Translations under genes and position numbers: made by a program
Shown here: one piece after another, positions 32,820 through 45,008 of the stretch
How the letters are laid out: the number at the start of each line of letters is the position of its first letter
How positions within the stretch are numbered: position 1 is the first letter of the stretch
Assembly: GCF_042186555.1 (NCBI RefSeq)
Contig: NC_133324.1
Location: forward strand, 8,516,236-8,580,235
Source: Aquarana catesbeiana
Taxonomy: Eukaryota > Chordata > Amphibia > Anura > Ranidae
Direction of reading: 5' to 3'
Length of the DNA stretch: 64,000 bases
Notes under the pieces: model-generated
Seen by the model: only the letters and a program-made list of their open reading frames with translations
Database searches by the model: none
Told to the model about the DNA's origin: nothing

Positions 32820-35800
32820 ATGTCCCTCGCTGATACCCCACCCCACGACTCCCACCCCCTCCAATATGATGGACATACCAACCCTTCCTCAGCAAGCCAA
32901 TCAATTATACCCACTTCCTTCCAACTTAAATTATGCTCACTAAATATCCGTGGACTCAATACTCCTAAGAAGAGGTCCCAGTTACTCTATACACTTCAGA
33001 AAACCAAAAACGCACATTGCCCTGATACAGAAAACCCACTTCAGATCTGACAATATCCCTATGCTCCATAACCATAACTTTCCAGCAGTATATCACGCTG
33101 CCAATGAGGTAGCTAAATCTAAAGGGGTATCAATCCTGATCTAAAAAAATTGCCCTATCCAGGTCACTGACATACAAAGTGATAGTCTAGTTAGATTTCT
33201 CTTTCTCAAGGGAACACTTCAGAATAGACCAATCACCATCAAATCTCTATGCCCTGAATTCTCAGCAAGTGTCCTTCTTTCGTAGGACCCTACAACAACT
33301 AACAGCTTTCCAATCGGAAACTCTTATTGTAGAGGGGATTTTAATTTTCCCCTGACACCTTCCTAAGACACTTCAAACGGGACCTCTTATATAACATACA
33401 GAGCCCTTTGCACAATAAAAACCCAGTTCAGCAACCTAACCCTACACAACACATGGCGCACACTATACCCGAATGTGAGGGACTTCACTTTCTTCTCCCC
33501 ACCACGTAACAAATATTCCAGGATTTACCATTTCTTCCTCTCCCAAAACGATATAACCTTCCTTACTGGTGCGACTATTGAACCCATGCTACTGTCTGAC
33601 CATCATCCAATAACTATGATTTTGACACTCCCGTTGACTCACACCAAATCGGCAATCTGGCACCTGAACAACTCCCTTCTGATGGACCTAGAAAACACAC
33701 ACAATATCTCCAAATGCCTCTCCCAATACTTTGTGGAAAAATGTCTCGGAAAAAACCTCACCCACTGTCACTTGGGCTGCACACAAATGCGTAATTAGAG
33801 GCAAACTTATATCCATAGCTGGTATAAGGAACAAACTCAGGAAAGCCAGCATTGAGGAACTGTCTGCACGGATACGTTCACTAGCCACTAAATGTTATGC
33901 TGATCTTCTAAAAGCTAGAGAAGAACTATTGGAAGAACTACAAAAGACACTGAAACATAAATGTGCACTTAGCCAAAAACTATTCTATGAATTTGGCAGT
34001 AAAACGGGCAAATTACTGGCCGGAGCCCTACAAATTAAAAAAGCGGCACATAACATCCACACCATTAGGACTCCATCGGGCAATGCCTAATGCCGTGTAC
34101 ACACGACCAGACTTTTCGACAGAACTGGTCGGATGGAACAAATCCATCGGACAATTCGATCGTGTGTGGGCTTCATCTGACCTTTTCTGACAAAAAATCT
34201 GACAGACTTTAGAAATAGAACATGTTTCAAATCTTTCCGACGGACTTGAGTCTGATCAAAAAATTAATTTGTCTGTATGCTAGTCCAACAGACAAAAAAG
34301 AACGCAAGGGCAGCTATTGGCTACTGGCTATGAACTTCCTTATTCTAGTCCAGTCGTACGTCATCACGTTCAAAACGATCAGACTTTGGTGTGATCGTGT
34401 GTAGGCAAGTCCATTTCATTGGAACTCCGCCGGAACTCCGTTGAAAAGTCCTTTGGTGTTCAGTCCGACGAAAAGTCCTGTCATGTGTACCCGGCATTTG
34501 TCACTCCGGAAGACATAGCGGACCAATTTGTCCGCTATTTCTCCAAACTGTACAACCTAAATCCAAAAACTACCGACCCCCTCCTCGACCGGGATAAGAC
34601 TATGACTGACTTTCTATCTATATATAGCCCCCCTCCCCTCACAGAGGAAGAGGCATCAAATTAAGACCTTCCGATCTCAGCTGAAGAAACCCTGGTCGCA
34701 CTGAAACAGCTAAAGACAGGAAAGAGCCCAGGCCCAGATGGACTGACGGTTAACTTTTACAAAGCCTTCCCTGACACTCTTATTCCCCATTTTGTCAAAG
34801 GATTCAACAACCTAGCCTCCTCTCCCCTCGCCAACAAAGACATCCTAGAGACCCACATCACATTAATCCCAAAACCAGGCAAAGACTCCACAATGGTCTC
34901 TAATGATCGTCCTATTTCCCTACTCAACGTAAACGTGAAACTATATGCCAAAATCCTGACAAACCGTCTACTTCCCCTACTCTCCAGACTGGACACTGTC
35001 GACCAAGTCGGCTTTATCCCTGGTAGGGAAGCCAGGGATAATACCATAAAAGCTATAAACATACAGCACTGGCTAACAACGACCTCCTTCCAGGGATTAT
35101 TTTTATCGTTGGACACGGAGAAGGCATTCGACAGGGTGGCCTGGGACTACATGACAGTTACACTAAAAGCTCTGGGACTTCCTGCACACTTGCTCTGAAT
35201 GATACTTACCTTATACTCGTCCCCTACTGCCAGAATCAGAGTCAATGGCTGACTGTCAAGTGCCTTATCCATAGCCAACGGTACCCGCCAGGGTTGTCCA
35301 CTCTCTCCCCTTATCTTTGTTTTAACTATGGAACCTCTCCTTCACAGACTAAGAGAGAACCCTGACATAAAAGGGATTAACGTCAAACACAAACAAATAC
35401 AAACTCGATGCATACGTGGACGACATCCTACTATTCCTCTCGGACCCCATAACTACTATTCCCAACCTCCTTAGAGACTTTGCCCTGTTTAAACAACTCT
35501 CCAACCTGCAGATCAATTTTGACAAATCCAAAGTCCTAAACATTACACTTCCGAATACTATAGTATCCCAATGCCAACATAATTTCCCTTTTGGTTGGGA
35601 ACCACACGCACTAACATACATGGGAACCAAACTTCCCACCAAACTGTCTGAACTCCACACCATGAACTTTCTACCTACCCTAGAGAAAAGCCAGGGAGAC
35701 CTACACAGCTGGCACAAAGGCCCTTCTCGTGGTTTGGCAGAGCCGCCATCTTGAAGATGAATGTCCTCCCCAGAATACTCTACCTCCTACAAGCCATACC

Positions 35801-37033
35801 CATCAAACTCCCCCCTTCCTACTTCACATCATACAAGAGAATGTGCAGAACCTTCATATGGTCCTCAAACACACCTAGATTGAGTTGGGACAGACTGACG
35901 CTCCCTAAGCGGAAAAGAGGGATAGGCCTCCCAGATATTCACAAATACTACTGAGCGAGCCAGCTCACAAGAACTGTGGACTGGCATGTACATTCAAATA
36001 CCAAAGATTGGGTCCAAATTGAAAATGCCTTCGCTCAGACACCAGTCTCTCAACTTCCCTGGATTGCCCAGAAATCTACACCTAAAGAATACTCAGCACA
36101 CCCGCTAATTGGTCCCACACTGCTCAACTTTAGATTAGCATGCAAAACGCTCAATATGACTCCTTCTCCCGGGCCTGAGACCCCGCTGACCCAGAATCCT
36201 GACTTCCAGCCAGGTCTTTTCACACATAGTCCACGGGACCCCCCCCCCCCCAATTCACAGATTAGAGTCCAACGATTCTTTCAAAATGGGGCCCTCCTCT
36301 CATACTCTGCGATTTCTGCAGTTTTTTCAAAACACACAACCACTCGCCCAATGGGGTCGGGATCTCACCCCCCTCGAACATATATGGATTAGCTCGGAAC
36401 CCCAGAGACACCTAATCTCAGTGATATATACATTACTCTTTTCTGACGACAAACACCAAGATAAACTGACTGGGAAACTGAACTAGCCACTGACCTTTCT
36501 AAAGAAGACTGGGAACGCATATACGAATATACACATACAGGGACCATCAACATTTCTGCACAGGAAAACAGATACAAACTCTACTCCAGATGGTACAGAA
36601 TGCCCGATAAGATACACAAATACTTTCCTAGCATCCCCCCGATTTGCTGGAGATGCAACGCCGCTCATGGCTCATTACTCCATAATTCCTTTCTGAAAGG
36701 AAATCCACAAATTGATCATTAAAATCAGGACATACACCCCAGACTTCACCCCAGCACAGTACTTATTCCACCATACATCCCTATCACCATATAGAAAATC
36801 CCTCACTTTACATCTTATCAACACTGCCACCCAGTGTATACCGATTCATTGGAGAAACACTGACCCACCTACAGTCTCCGACTATCTGGATCAACCGCAT
36901 AGACAAAACGGCTGAAATGGAAAAACTCATCCACCAAGCCAAAGAAAACCCCACTAAATTCCAAAACACATGGGCCTGTTGGACACAGTATAGACACTCC
37001 ACAGGTTCTAACAACACCCATACCAGTACTTGA
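32820..37033 (+). pseudogene. L1-type ORF2, copy B, multiply frameshifted
   Basis: Matches copy A from start to end: [95 protein letters not shown], then [13 protein letters not shown] and an eroded tail to TGA at 37031-37033. Endonuclease E of QETHF reads K (QKTHF), the Asp of SRLDYFF reads Tyr, and the catalytic box is YVDD rather than YADD. Frames change many times and a 406-bp Harbinger MITE splits it at 34091-34496. It cannot make protein. Confidence 0.9.
34091..34496. mobile_element. Harbinger-type MITE inside L1 copy B ORF2
   Basis: Ends are inverted: TGCCGTGTACACACGA and TCATGTGTACCCGGCA. The left flank is TAA, the 3-bp target type of Harbinger; the right flank is TTT, so the duplication has decayed. 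The LINE reading resumes directly after it. No coding capacity. It belongs with the MITE at 39118 and the larger element at 59803. Confidence 0.8.
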
Positions 37034-37729
37034 ACTCTCTTATACGGAAGGATAGTCAGACCCCTATTAGGTCACACAAGAAATCCGTCACCCCTGTCTC
37101 CCTCATTACACCCCTATCACGCTCACCCTACTCACTACCATTTGCTATCCAGATTTATCACACTGGGACACCCAGTCTGGGAACCTTGCCACCCATCCTG
37201 CACAGGGTATTACACCATCATGACCTGCAAAAGACCTATCAACATTCACCGTTTCTGGGAAGAATTCCAATACACAGGGAACACTACCTGTCTACAGACA
37301 AACCACGTATGAGCTGATTATCTTATGCATTTCATTGGCCCCCGCCCATTCACAGATAGCTCCCGGTTGGGGTGAATGGGTAATGGGGTGGCCTGTTATG
37401 GTTTGTCGCTACATTGCATGTTCTGCCCTATTGATTCATAGCATACATGATGGCTCGGGCATCATAGCAGCTTTGGAAATAATGGGCCCTCACCCATAGA
37501 CATTATTCCCCCCACACAATTACAGATGTCCATCTGGACGCAAATAACTCTAATTATAGTGTTTTAAGTACAAAATTTATGAGGTTGCATTCTTACAATG
37601 TACATGTAATTCATATTACTGCTTTGATGTACAATCTTGATTTCCTCAATCTGTAACTCTGTAACCCTGTCCTCAGTACCTCTGTCATTGTGAAAAATTC
37701 AATAAAAAGCTTAAAAAAAAAAAAAAAAA
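37034..37729 (+). other. 3' UTR and poly(A) end of L1 copy B
   Basis: Non-coding; AATAAA at 37701-37706, then A17. An unrelated sequence starts at 37730. Confidence 0.7.
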
Positions 37730-39117
37730 GATATTACCTTCACCATGCTTCACAGAGGGGGAACAGTTTTGGTAGTGATACGCTTTCTTTTTTAAATAGT
37801 ATTTCATGTTCTATTATACTGTCCTTTATTACATTCATTCATAGAATAGTGCTCTGTGGTCATTGTGACCATTTGAAAACTTTAAGAACAGTTGTTAAGT
37901 TGCTCTAGAAGTAGAAGTAGAACTATAAGCAAAACTTTTTTTTTCCATTTTGAATAGAGTTAGGGAGGGTTATAACCCCTGTCATATATTTTTTTTGCCA
38001 TCTGTGTCCCATTGTGGAGATTTCCCTTCACTTCCTGTCTTATAGCCATAAAGCAAGTGCGAGGAAATCCCTGCAAATTAAAGGAATTCCTTGGGGACCC
38101 CCAGGTCACCAGAACTAGTGTCTCCATTGGAAATTTCCCCCTCTAATACTTTTCTGGGGACAACCCAAAAATGTGAGATTTTCTATTACTTTCACTTTCA
38201 ATGATAATGTTAAACAGGACAGATAGAGAGGGGGGATCTCCATAACCGGGGCACAGACAATAATAAAAACTGACAAGCATTCTAACCCCCTCTCCACTCT
38301 ATCCAAAAGTAAAAAAAAAGTTTGTCCTTTAGTTATACCTTAAGACATCTCTACAGGTCTTTTACTGACATCGTATGTTTTTCTGTGAACTTTGCAGCAA
38401 ATTTCCTGTATCTTCATTTTAACATCAAGGCCTTTAGATATGCTTTTGTGGCCCTTTTGTCTTCATGTATCTTTACAATTCTTCATCCAAAATCCTCTCC
38501 TATGTCCTTTGATCATGGCTTGAGTCACATGAACAGAACCTTCTTTAGTAGAATAGACTCTACCAGACATTGATTGGTCTTTTTAATTGGTCAGCACAGC
38601 ATTAAGCCACACCTCCAGCTTCTCAATGATTGGGGTAATGGAGTCTAATTACTATCTAAGAGGTTCAGACATACCAAATATTTTTCTATGAAGGACTTTG
38701 ATTGTTTCAACTAGTTGATCAACAGTATATATGACCATGTAAAAAGGTATGAGTGATATTTTGTTCCTAGATTTTCTATTTATTTCTTTATTTGACCGCA
38801 TTTTAGGAGTCACTCATACAGAAATCCAGGTAGCTCCATGTTTTTTTGTTTTTTTAATGTATATACAGTAACTGCAAATTTCTGTTTGGGGGAATTACTA
38901 CTCAAAATAGTTTTTTGTTTTTTTTTCTGTTTACAGTCAGATGAATTCAGAAGGCCTGGGTAGAATTTGGCCATTGGTAATACTGGTGGTCATTCCACTC
39001 CAAAGTCTTTTATCTTCTTCTTGTAGTGCTCTGGTGTTTAGGCAGGGTTTCTCCTAAATTTACCTGCCAGGTGTAGCTACCTTGGCTAATTGTTAGGATC
39101 AATTGATTTCACTCTAA
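37730..39117. other. Intronic DNA, mostly unclassified
   Basis: CCTTCACCATGCTTCACAGA at 37737-37756 resembles the inverse of the KHGGGS region of a Tc1-like transposase, so a short relic is possible. The rest, to 39117, has T tracts and no recognised gene or complete repeat. Confidence 0.35.
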
Positions 39118-39548
39118 TGCCCTGTACACACGATCGGACATTGATCGGACATTCCGACAACAAAATCCATGGATTTTTTCCGACGGATGTTGGCTCAAAC
39201 TTGTCTTGCATACACACGGTCACACAAAGTTGTCGGAAAATCAGATCGTTCTGAACGCGGTGACATAAAACACGTACGTCTGGACTATAAAAGGGGCAGT
39301 AGCCAATAGCCTTTGTCTCTTAATTTATTCTGAGCATGCGTGGCACTTTGTCCGTTGGATTTGTCTACACACGATCGGAATTTAAAGGATCGGATTTTGT
39401 TGGAAAATTTTATAGCATGCTCTCAAACTTTGTGTGTCAGAAATTCAGATGGAAAAAGTCCGATGGAGCCCACACACAGTCGGAATATCCGACAACAAGC
39501 TCCGATCGCACATATTCCGTTGGAAAGTCCGACCGTGTGTACAGGGCA
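39118..39548. mobile_element. Harbinger-type MITE, 431 bp
   Basis: Inverted ends TGCCCTGTACACACGATC and the inverse of TGCCCTGTACACACGGTC. The first 125 bases (ACATTCCGACAACAAAATCC, TTTTTTCCGACGGATGTTGG) are almost those of the Harbinger element at 59803. It keeps a TATA-like CTATAAAAGGGG at 39285-39296, corresponding to the promoter region of the larger element. No coding capacity. Confidence 0.85.
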
Positions 39549-39574
39549 ATAGTCTGTAATTGCTGCACTCTCTT

Positions 39575-40720
39575 TTGTCGGTAGGTGACCAGGTACCTGG
39601 TGGCATTAGATATGAGAAGGGCAATGCAGGGTCAGATTATGGGTATATGGGGTATCCCAGCCAATGGGCAGGGGTTTTCTTAAATCCCTTGACCTGCTGG
39701 GAGAACCTATATATTCAGGTGGAGTCAGGTGATCAGTGTTCTGTGCCACCTTGACAGCTGTCTGGGTGGACATGTGTTGTATTGCCTGGGCTGCTGGGCC
39801 AGAGTTTGGGCCTACCCCGGGCACATCTGGCTGCTGGGCTGTCTGAGGGCCTATCCAGAACCAAGAGAGCAGCGCAGGGTTGGGATTGTGGCTTGCAGTC
39901 TAGCCAGAAGTGACAGTTCTGCCGGCCGGAGAACCTGTCATGGTCAGAGGTAGAGGGGAAGCTGTTGTCATTAAGGGACCAACCATCTTATTACCGGGGA
40001 CCACAGTGAATAGCTGAAGCAAGTACCGGAGCAGTATTCTCATCAACCAGGAACAGTGAAGAATCTGAAAACTTCAGTGGGTGTGAAGTCAGGGACTGAG
40101 CCTGCTGAGGTGATGTTTGCAGAGCAGCATTGTGTGTCAAGCCAGGGACCGAGCAGGCCAGAGGGGTGAAGCTTGAGAGGTAACTTGAGTGCCAAGCTAG
40201 GGACCCAGCAGAGAGGAGGGTGTGACGCTTGAGGAAGATACCACTGTGAAGATTGAAGGAGCTAAATGGATTCAGTGGCAGTGAATCATCTAATCTAGTG
40301 AGAGAGACTGGGAGCTCAGTGGGCTGAAGAACTACAAGAAATGATTGTAGTGGAAGTGAAGGAACTGTTGCACCTTGTATTAGAAACTGTTAAAGACTGT
40401 TGCCATAGGAGACAGCATTCCTACACATGGAGAAGTGGTGTCTTGCTGGATGCCTTTCCCTGCATGGCTGTCTCCTTCTGTTTAAGTCTCAGATTCTGCC
40501 AATTAATCTTGCAACTACCAAAGGGTATCCTGGCCCTAACCCTCTCTCACAAAGTTCTGTTAAGAGAACTAAAATCTCTTTTGCATTCAAGAAGTGTCTG
40601 GCGCCCAATGAATCTAACACCTTTGCACCCGTTAAGCCTCACAACCCACCATATACAGAAGGATGTCAGCTATCTCTGGCCCTGGAGGTTCTCATTAGAC
40701 CTTCATCTAATCACCATGGA
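39575..40720 (+). mobile_element. Probable solo LTR
   Basis: A GC-richer block with a TATA-like CCTATATATTCAGG near 39707, repeated phrases (GCCAGGGACCGAGCAGG, GCTAGGGACCCAGCAGAG) and a T-rich downstream part. I recall this sequence type as a long LTR in frogs, but the ends and a target duplication could not be fixed. It lies 130 bp from V2R exon 4. Confidence 0.35.
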
Positions 40721-40852
40721 ATGAGTCGGGGCGGATGTTGGATGTCTATGTACAGGATGGGGGGAGGGGGTTAGGATTTGTCTGGAGATGGGCTTTAGGG
40801 TAAAAACTGTTTCTTGAATAAGTTCTGGATCAGCTTCCCCAGTATAACTCAC

Positions 40853-41080
40853 CTTGTCTCCTTTCCATGATATTTGCTCTGGTTCTAGTGTAAGTTGCTG
40901 ACCCTCTGAAAGGGACCCATCAAAATGACCCACAATCATCCAATCAGTGGTATTTATTTCTTTAATACTTGTAATCCAATTTACAATTACCATTGGGCTG
41001 GGCAGTTCTCCTTTATTATTAAAAACCATGACCTTGCCATATGGATCCTTGTACTGGATTTCTTTTACATACCGGGACAG
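40853..41080 (-). CDS. Vomeronasal type-2 receptor-like, exon 4 (end of ligand-binding domain)
   Basis: A 228-bp exon, again the standard family size, between a TTTTTTAAG acceptor and a GTGAGT donor. It encodes LSRYVKEIQYKDPYGK, VMVFNNKGELPSPMVIVNW, IVGHFDGSLSEGQQLTLE and ends ISWKGDK. This corresponds to the closing part of the Venus-flytrap domain in V2Rs, where family members have an F-D/N-x-x-G-(D/E)-x-P block and a YELVNW-like motif. Both ends are phase 0, so the junction reads WKGDK-VPRGRC into exon 5. Gene identity with the exons at 20473-21772 is inference from strand, order, phase and fit. Exons 1-3 are not in the window. Confidence 0.85.
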
Positions 41081-41254
41081 CTTAAAAAATGACAGAAATG
41101 AATATAGGTAACAAGTATATAGAACGTTTAATAATTTATTGATTATAGATTGTTTATCTAGTTATATCTCATTTACAGAATGTCATCAGGATGAGATGAT
41201 CTATTTGCTGAGCACTTATAATACATTTTATTGGGACTATTTATAAACAATTTA
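41081..41254. other. Upstream intron sequence of V2R exon 4
   Basis: Intron 3 side. Nothing recognisable except the pyrimidine-rich acceptor region read on the minus strand. Confidence 0.5.
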
Positions 41255-41475
41255 CTTTGCAAATGTGAACATTCCAGAGATAAATCAATAATTCTACCCC
41301 TTTACAATACACTGGCTCAGCCTCATCTTGAATACACAGTTCAGTTTTGGTCACCAATCCTCAGGAAAGATGTTGATGAATTAGAAAGAGTTCAGCAAAG
41401 GGCAACATAATGAACAAGGAGGACAGAGGATCTCAGCTATGAGGACTGATAGATTACAGGTATTCACTCCGGAGA
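41255..41475 (+). pseudogene. CR1 LINE fragment
   Basis: Reads INNSTPLYNTLAQPHLEY-like and VQFWSPILRKDVDELERV, QQRAT, EDLSYED, the C-terminal end of a CR1 reverse transcriptase protein. Stops are present (RAT**). The same block occurs at 48540-48740 and 56190-56360. Confidence 0.75.
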
Positions 41476-41897
41476 AGAGGCATTTAAAGGGCAATTCCAC
41501 TTTCATGAAAAAAAAATGAGCAAAAAAAAAAAAAAAATAATATAGTGTATACAAATATTGTAATTGATTGTTATTTAAAATGACCTTTTATTTCAATCTG
41601 CAGCTCTGTAATGATCTGTAACATGCAATATGGCCACCTGGAGACGTTCTATACACAGATGGTGTACAGAAAACCCCTCCCCAAGAAATGTAATTTTCTG
41701 CCCATGTTATTGGCTCACTGATTTTCCCAGAAGTCAAATACAAATCAGTCAGATACATATCAGATTTTGTGAACCCAATTCAATAAAAATGTCATTTTTG
41801 GTGAGGAACTCTCAAAGAGAAATCACGTCTAAAGGGATGCAGACCCTCCCACTTTCCCCATTAAAGCCCTGCAGGTGCAGCAGCTGATTGACAATAA
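41476..41897. other. Unclassified DNA with A-rich tract
   Basis: An A15 run lies near 41522. No gene is recognised; the interrupted frame at 41630-41887 has no known domain. Confidence 0.35.
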
Positions 41898-42941
41898 TGT
41901 AGCGCACCCCCTAAGGAGCCGCAAGTGTAAAGGGTTCCCCCACCCTGCACAGCCAGGCACACCACATCTTCACAGAACACTTAAGTCTGAAGAACAGTCC
42001 AGTGCTTTGTTTTAAATTGAATCGAGGGAAATAAACTGGGATAGGGATATTATGGGATGCCCACTTGTTCAAAACAGTAGAACTCTTCAGAGACACAACT
42101 ATATACAGTCTGTATATACACTTCTTCTCTACCTCCAGCACAAATCTTGCTTGTAGAACTATAACTCCCAGGACCAGCTAGCACTGTGTGGATGATCTGA
42201 TAAAGGCTCAGTCAGATGAGTAGCAAAAACCCTTTCCAGGCGGGGACCATGGGCCCCTTGTTTGTGTAGCAAAGCCCTAGTGCCTATCTGTCCTCCTCTT
42301 GGGGCTGCTGATCCCAGCACCACATTTTCAGGCACTGCCAGCCTTCCTGGATACAGCTGCCCCTTTCTCCAGCCCTCCTGGCCAGGACTCCACTGTCCTC
42401 CCAGACTGACTCTGCATCCATCCCAGACTGCTCTATCCCAGTCTTCTCAGGCATGCCTCTCAGTCCTCTCCAATTGTAACACTCACCCCCCCACCTGGCT
42501 GTCTTCCTCCCTGGAGATTTGTCCGGCAGTGTTCCCCTGCTGTTCTCCACTTGCTCCCGTGCCTCTGGTCAGTACACCCCTGTGTGTCGTGAAGAGGGTC
42601 CCTTTCACACATAAGCCCAGGCCCAAGTTCACCCCCCCAGACTAGGGGGCACCATCAAGGGCCACCGAAAGTCCAAAAATTGAATCTCCAGCTTCAACCC
42701 GAACTTCTCTGCCCCAACTGGGCTGACCCAGAGTATTTGAGGGGACCTGCCCCCTGCCAACCCATCTGTTGGGGATTGGTCAGGGCCCTCATGAATACTC
42801 CAGGCAGCTCTTCCTCACCTCCACTCCCATTATTATAGAATCTTCTGCAAGTTTCTAGAAGTAGGGAGAGGCTGCCAGCCAAACCTGAAGAATTTTCCTA
42901 CACAACAAAAATCCTACTCTAGCACACTAGAGGGAGCTACA
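41898..42941 (-). mobile_element. Probable solo LTR
   Basis: Ends resemble an inverted pair: TGTAGCGCACCCCCTA on the left and TAGAGGGAGCTACA on the right (inverse TGTAGCTCCCTCTA). GC-rich with CCC-rich tracts. Flanks AATAA and ATTAT are not a clean duplication. Orientation and type are uncertain. Confidence 0.5.
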
Positions 42942-43043
42942 ATTATTAAACCGCTCCCATTCACATTCACCCAGTACATGGACATAGAGAAACAAACAAC
43001 TATTTTTTTAGAGTAACAAAATATAGGAATCTGCAACAAAGTT

Positions 43044-43375
43044 TGGTAAAATCCATGCAATGTACATAGATCACCCAGAGGGGAGAGTTTTTTCTCAACA
43101 AAAGTGGAGTTAGTCCTTAAGAGAGGACATGATTACAATGTACAAATATATTTAAAAGTGACTTCAGTAACTGTGATAATCTTTTTACTGTAAGGTCCCC
43201 GAAGAGGAAACGTTTGGTAAAATCCATGCAATGTACATCCCATCCAGAGGGGAAGGTTTTTTATCAACAAAAGAGGAGTTACACTTTAAGAGGACATGAT
43301 TACAATGTTTAAATATATTTAAAAGTGACTTCAGTAACTGTGATAAACTGTTTATTGTAAGGTCCTGAAGAGGAC
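43044..43375. repeat. Tandem duplication, unit about 165 bp, in a CR1 fragment
   Basis: GTTTGGTAAAATCCATGCAA starts at about 43044 and again at 43213, followed in both by GATTACAATGT, AAATATATTTAAAAGTGACT and TCAGTAACTGTGATAA. Confidence 0.8.
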
Positions 43376-43680
43376 ATGTGGTCATGATTTGAGGTTAGAA
43401 GAAAGGAGGCTTAACCTTAGATTGTGGAAAGGGATCTTTACTGCTAGAAAAGTAAAAATGTACAATTCCCTTCCCTAGGAAGTGGTACAAGCTGAGAGTG
43501 CTGACAACTTTAAAATCCTTTTAGATGTCTTCCTCAGAAAGCAGAATATATGGGGCTATGGGAACTTTCAAAGAATAAAAATCACACACACATACACACA
43601 CACAGGATGAAATGGATGGACCTGTGTATTTTTTTCAATCTTTTAAACCATATAAACTAGGACTGTCTTAAAATGTGTGC
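43105..43680 (+). pseudogene. CR1 LINE 3' fragment
   Basis: Contains remnants of the CR1 C-terminus (RGHDYNV-type read of GGDMI-MYKY, RRLNLRLWKGIFTARK, NSLP) and a degraded tail ACACAGGATGAAATGGATGG, ACCTGTGT, TTTTTTCAATC. It is interrupted by its own internal tandem duplication. Confidence 0.65.
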
Positions 43681-44254
43681 AAGCATAATGAATAATACCA
43701 TAATGTTTGTAATATGTGTGCAATACTATCTTTGTTGCTTTTCACCAAATGTGACATTGTGGCGAATGTGGCGAATCTAACATTCTCTAACATTTTAGAA
43801 AAATAGCCATGAGAACATTTGACCATGAAGGTTACCATTCATCAATAGAGAAAATGGCCTAACATTATAGGCTAAGAACATTGGACCAGCAGAGTAAATA
43901 ATATGAGGAAGACCTTCAGTCAGGATGAGACAATGGTTTGGTATAAACATTGGCTGTTTGGGCATTCAGACAAGTGGCCAAACTTTTGCCCATCCAACCT
44001 TCTTTTGAATTGGAGTCGATAATCTCATATAGAAGCAATATTTCTACACTTTCTATATATGCCAACCTCCTGCTGTCAGTGATTCCTAAGGAAGCAGTGT
44101 ATGTTTGCTCCCGAGGTATCCCTAGGAACCAATGACATCACTGGAAATCCCGGCCACATAAGAAAAGGGGTGGGAATAGTAGTGACATCACTGCCCAAAT
44201 AGGGTCACTGGTCATATTTAAGCATTTTTCAAGAAAATAGCCTCTGTGATTCTG
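43681..44254. other. Unclassified intronic DNA
   Basis: No gene or known repeat identified. Two GTGGCGAAT motifs lie together near 43760. Confidence 0.35.
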
Positions 44255-44391
44255 ATAAACCAACCCACCTACAGACCCCCACAATCATTGACCAGGGTTG
44301 TGGGAAGAGGCTCTTGTTCTTATCAACAAGACATTGCCCCACTTTGAAGGCATGTGGCCTGGTATGGTTCAGGGGGGAGGTGCCTGCTCAT

Positions 44392-45008
44392 TAAACTTGT
44401 GCACAACGGGAAATTTTGTTTAGTTTCGGTTCGTTGTCATTCATAAAATACATAATTTTGTTCTGTTATATTCTTTACGTTAATTCGTTTTCGGATACTT
44501 CGTTATTATTCGTAGAATGACGATATTCGTTATACTGAATCTCGAATCATGTCGAATTCATTTGTTATATCCGCTATAATTTCTTTCATATTAGTTATTA
44601 TTAGAAATTCGATATTTATGTATGTATATATATTCATAATAATGATTCGTAGTTTGGAAAGTCATTTGTTTATTGAATCTATTAACACAATGAAAATATC
44701 TCTTTTCCTCTGCTCAAATACAAAACAATACCCTTCTCACTCAGTTCTCAGGAATGCACTTTGCCAGTAATCCAACCTCCAGCACAAAATTAATCAGCTG
44801 ATTGGACTGTAAGATTTACTTTGAGTTGACCTTTTGTTAGATCTTTAACAAACTACCGAATCATGTTTAATTAATTTGTTATATTTGCTATAATTTCTTT
44901 CATATTAGTTGAAATTCGTTATTTTTTTATTCGGATGCATCCGAATGTCCGAAAGATGCAAAATTCTGCCGAATTTCAATTTGTTACGAAAAAAATTGCA
45001 CATGTCTA
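44392..45008. mobile_element. hAT-like non-autonomous element, second copy (617 bp)
   Basis: Perfect 8-bp target duplication CTGCTCAT at 44384-44391 and 45009-45016. Termini TAAACTTGTGCA and TGCACATGTCTA are inverted with two mismatches. It shares ATTCGGATGCATCCGAAT with the left part of the element at 26781, in the other orientation. It lacks the large satellite payload. No coding frame. Confidence 0.8.

Larger units (their letters stand above)
30970..37729 (+). mobile_element. L1-type LINE, copy B, decayed
   Basis: Same family as copy A. Order: C-terminal half of ORF1 (30970-31413), inter-ORF region, ORF2 (32820-37033) with many breaks, 3' UTR, AATAAA at 37701-37706 and an A17 end (37713-37729). 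A CR1 tail lies in the inter-ORF part and a Harbinger MITE in ORF2. The true left end may reach further, to about 30770. It sits in V2R intron 4, antisense to that gene. Confidence 0.85.
21773..40852 (-). other. Intron 4 of the V2R-like gene, about 19.1 kb, transposon-filled
   Basis: Bounded by the GTGAGT donor of exon 4 (40847-40852) and the acceptor of exon 5 (21773-21774). It contains a Penelope-like element, an LTR element nested in it, a hAT-like satellite element nested in that, a solo LTR, L1 copy B, two Harbinger MITEs and a probable LTR. In most V2R genes introns 4 and 5 are short. Intron 5 here is 268 bp. Confidence 0.75.
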
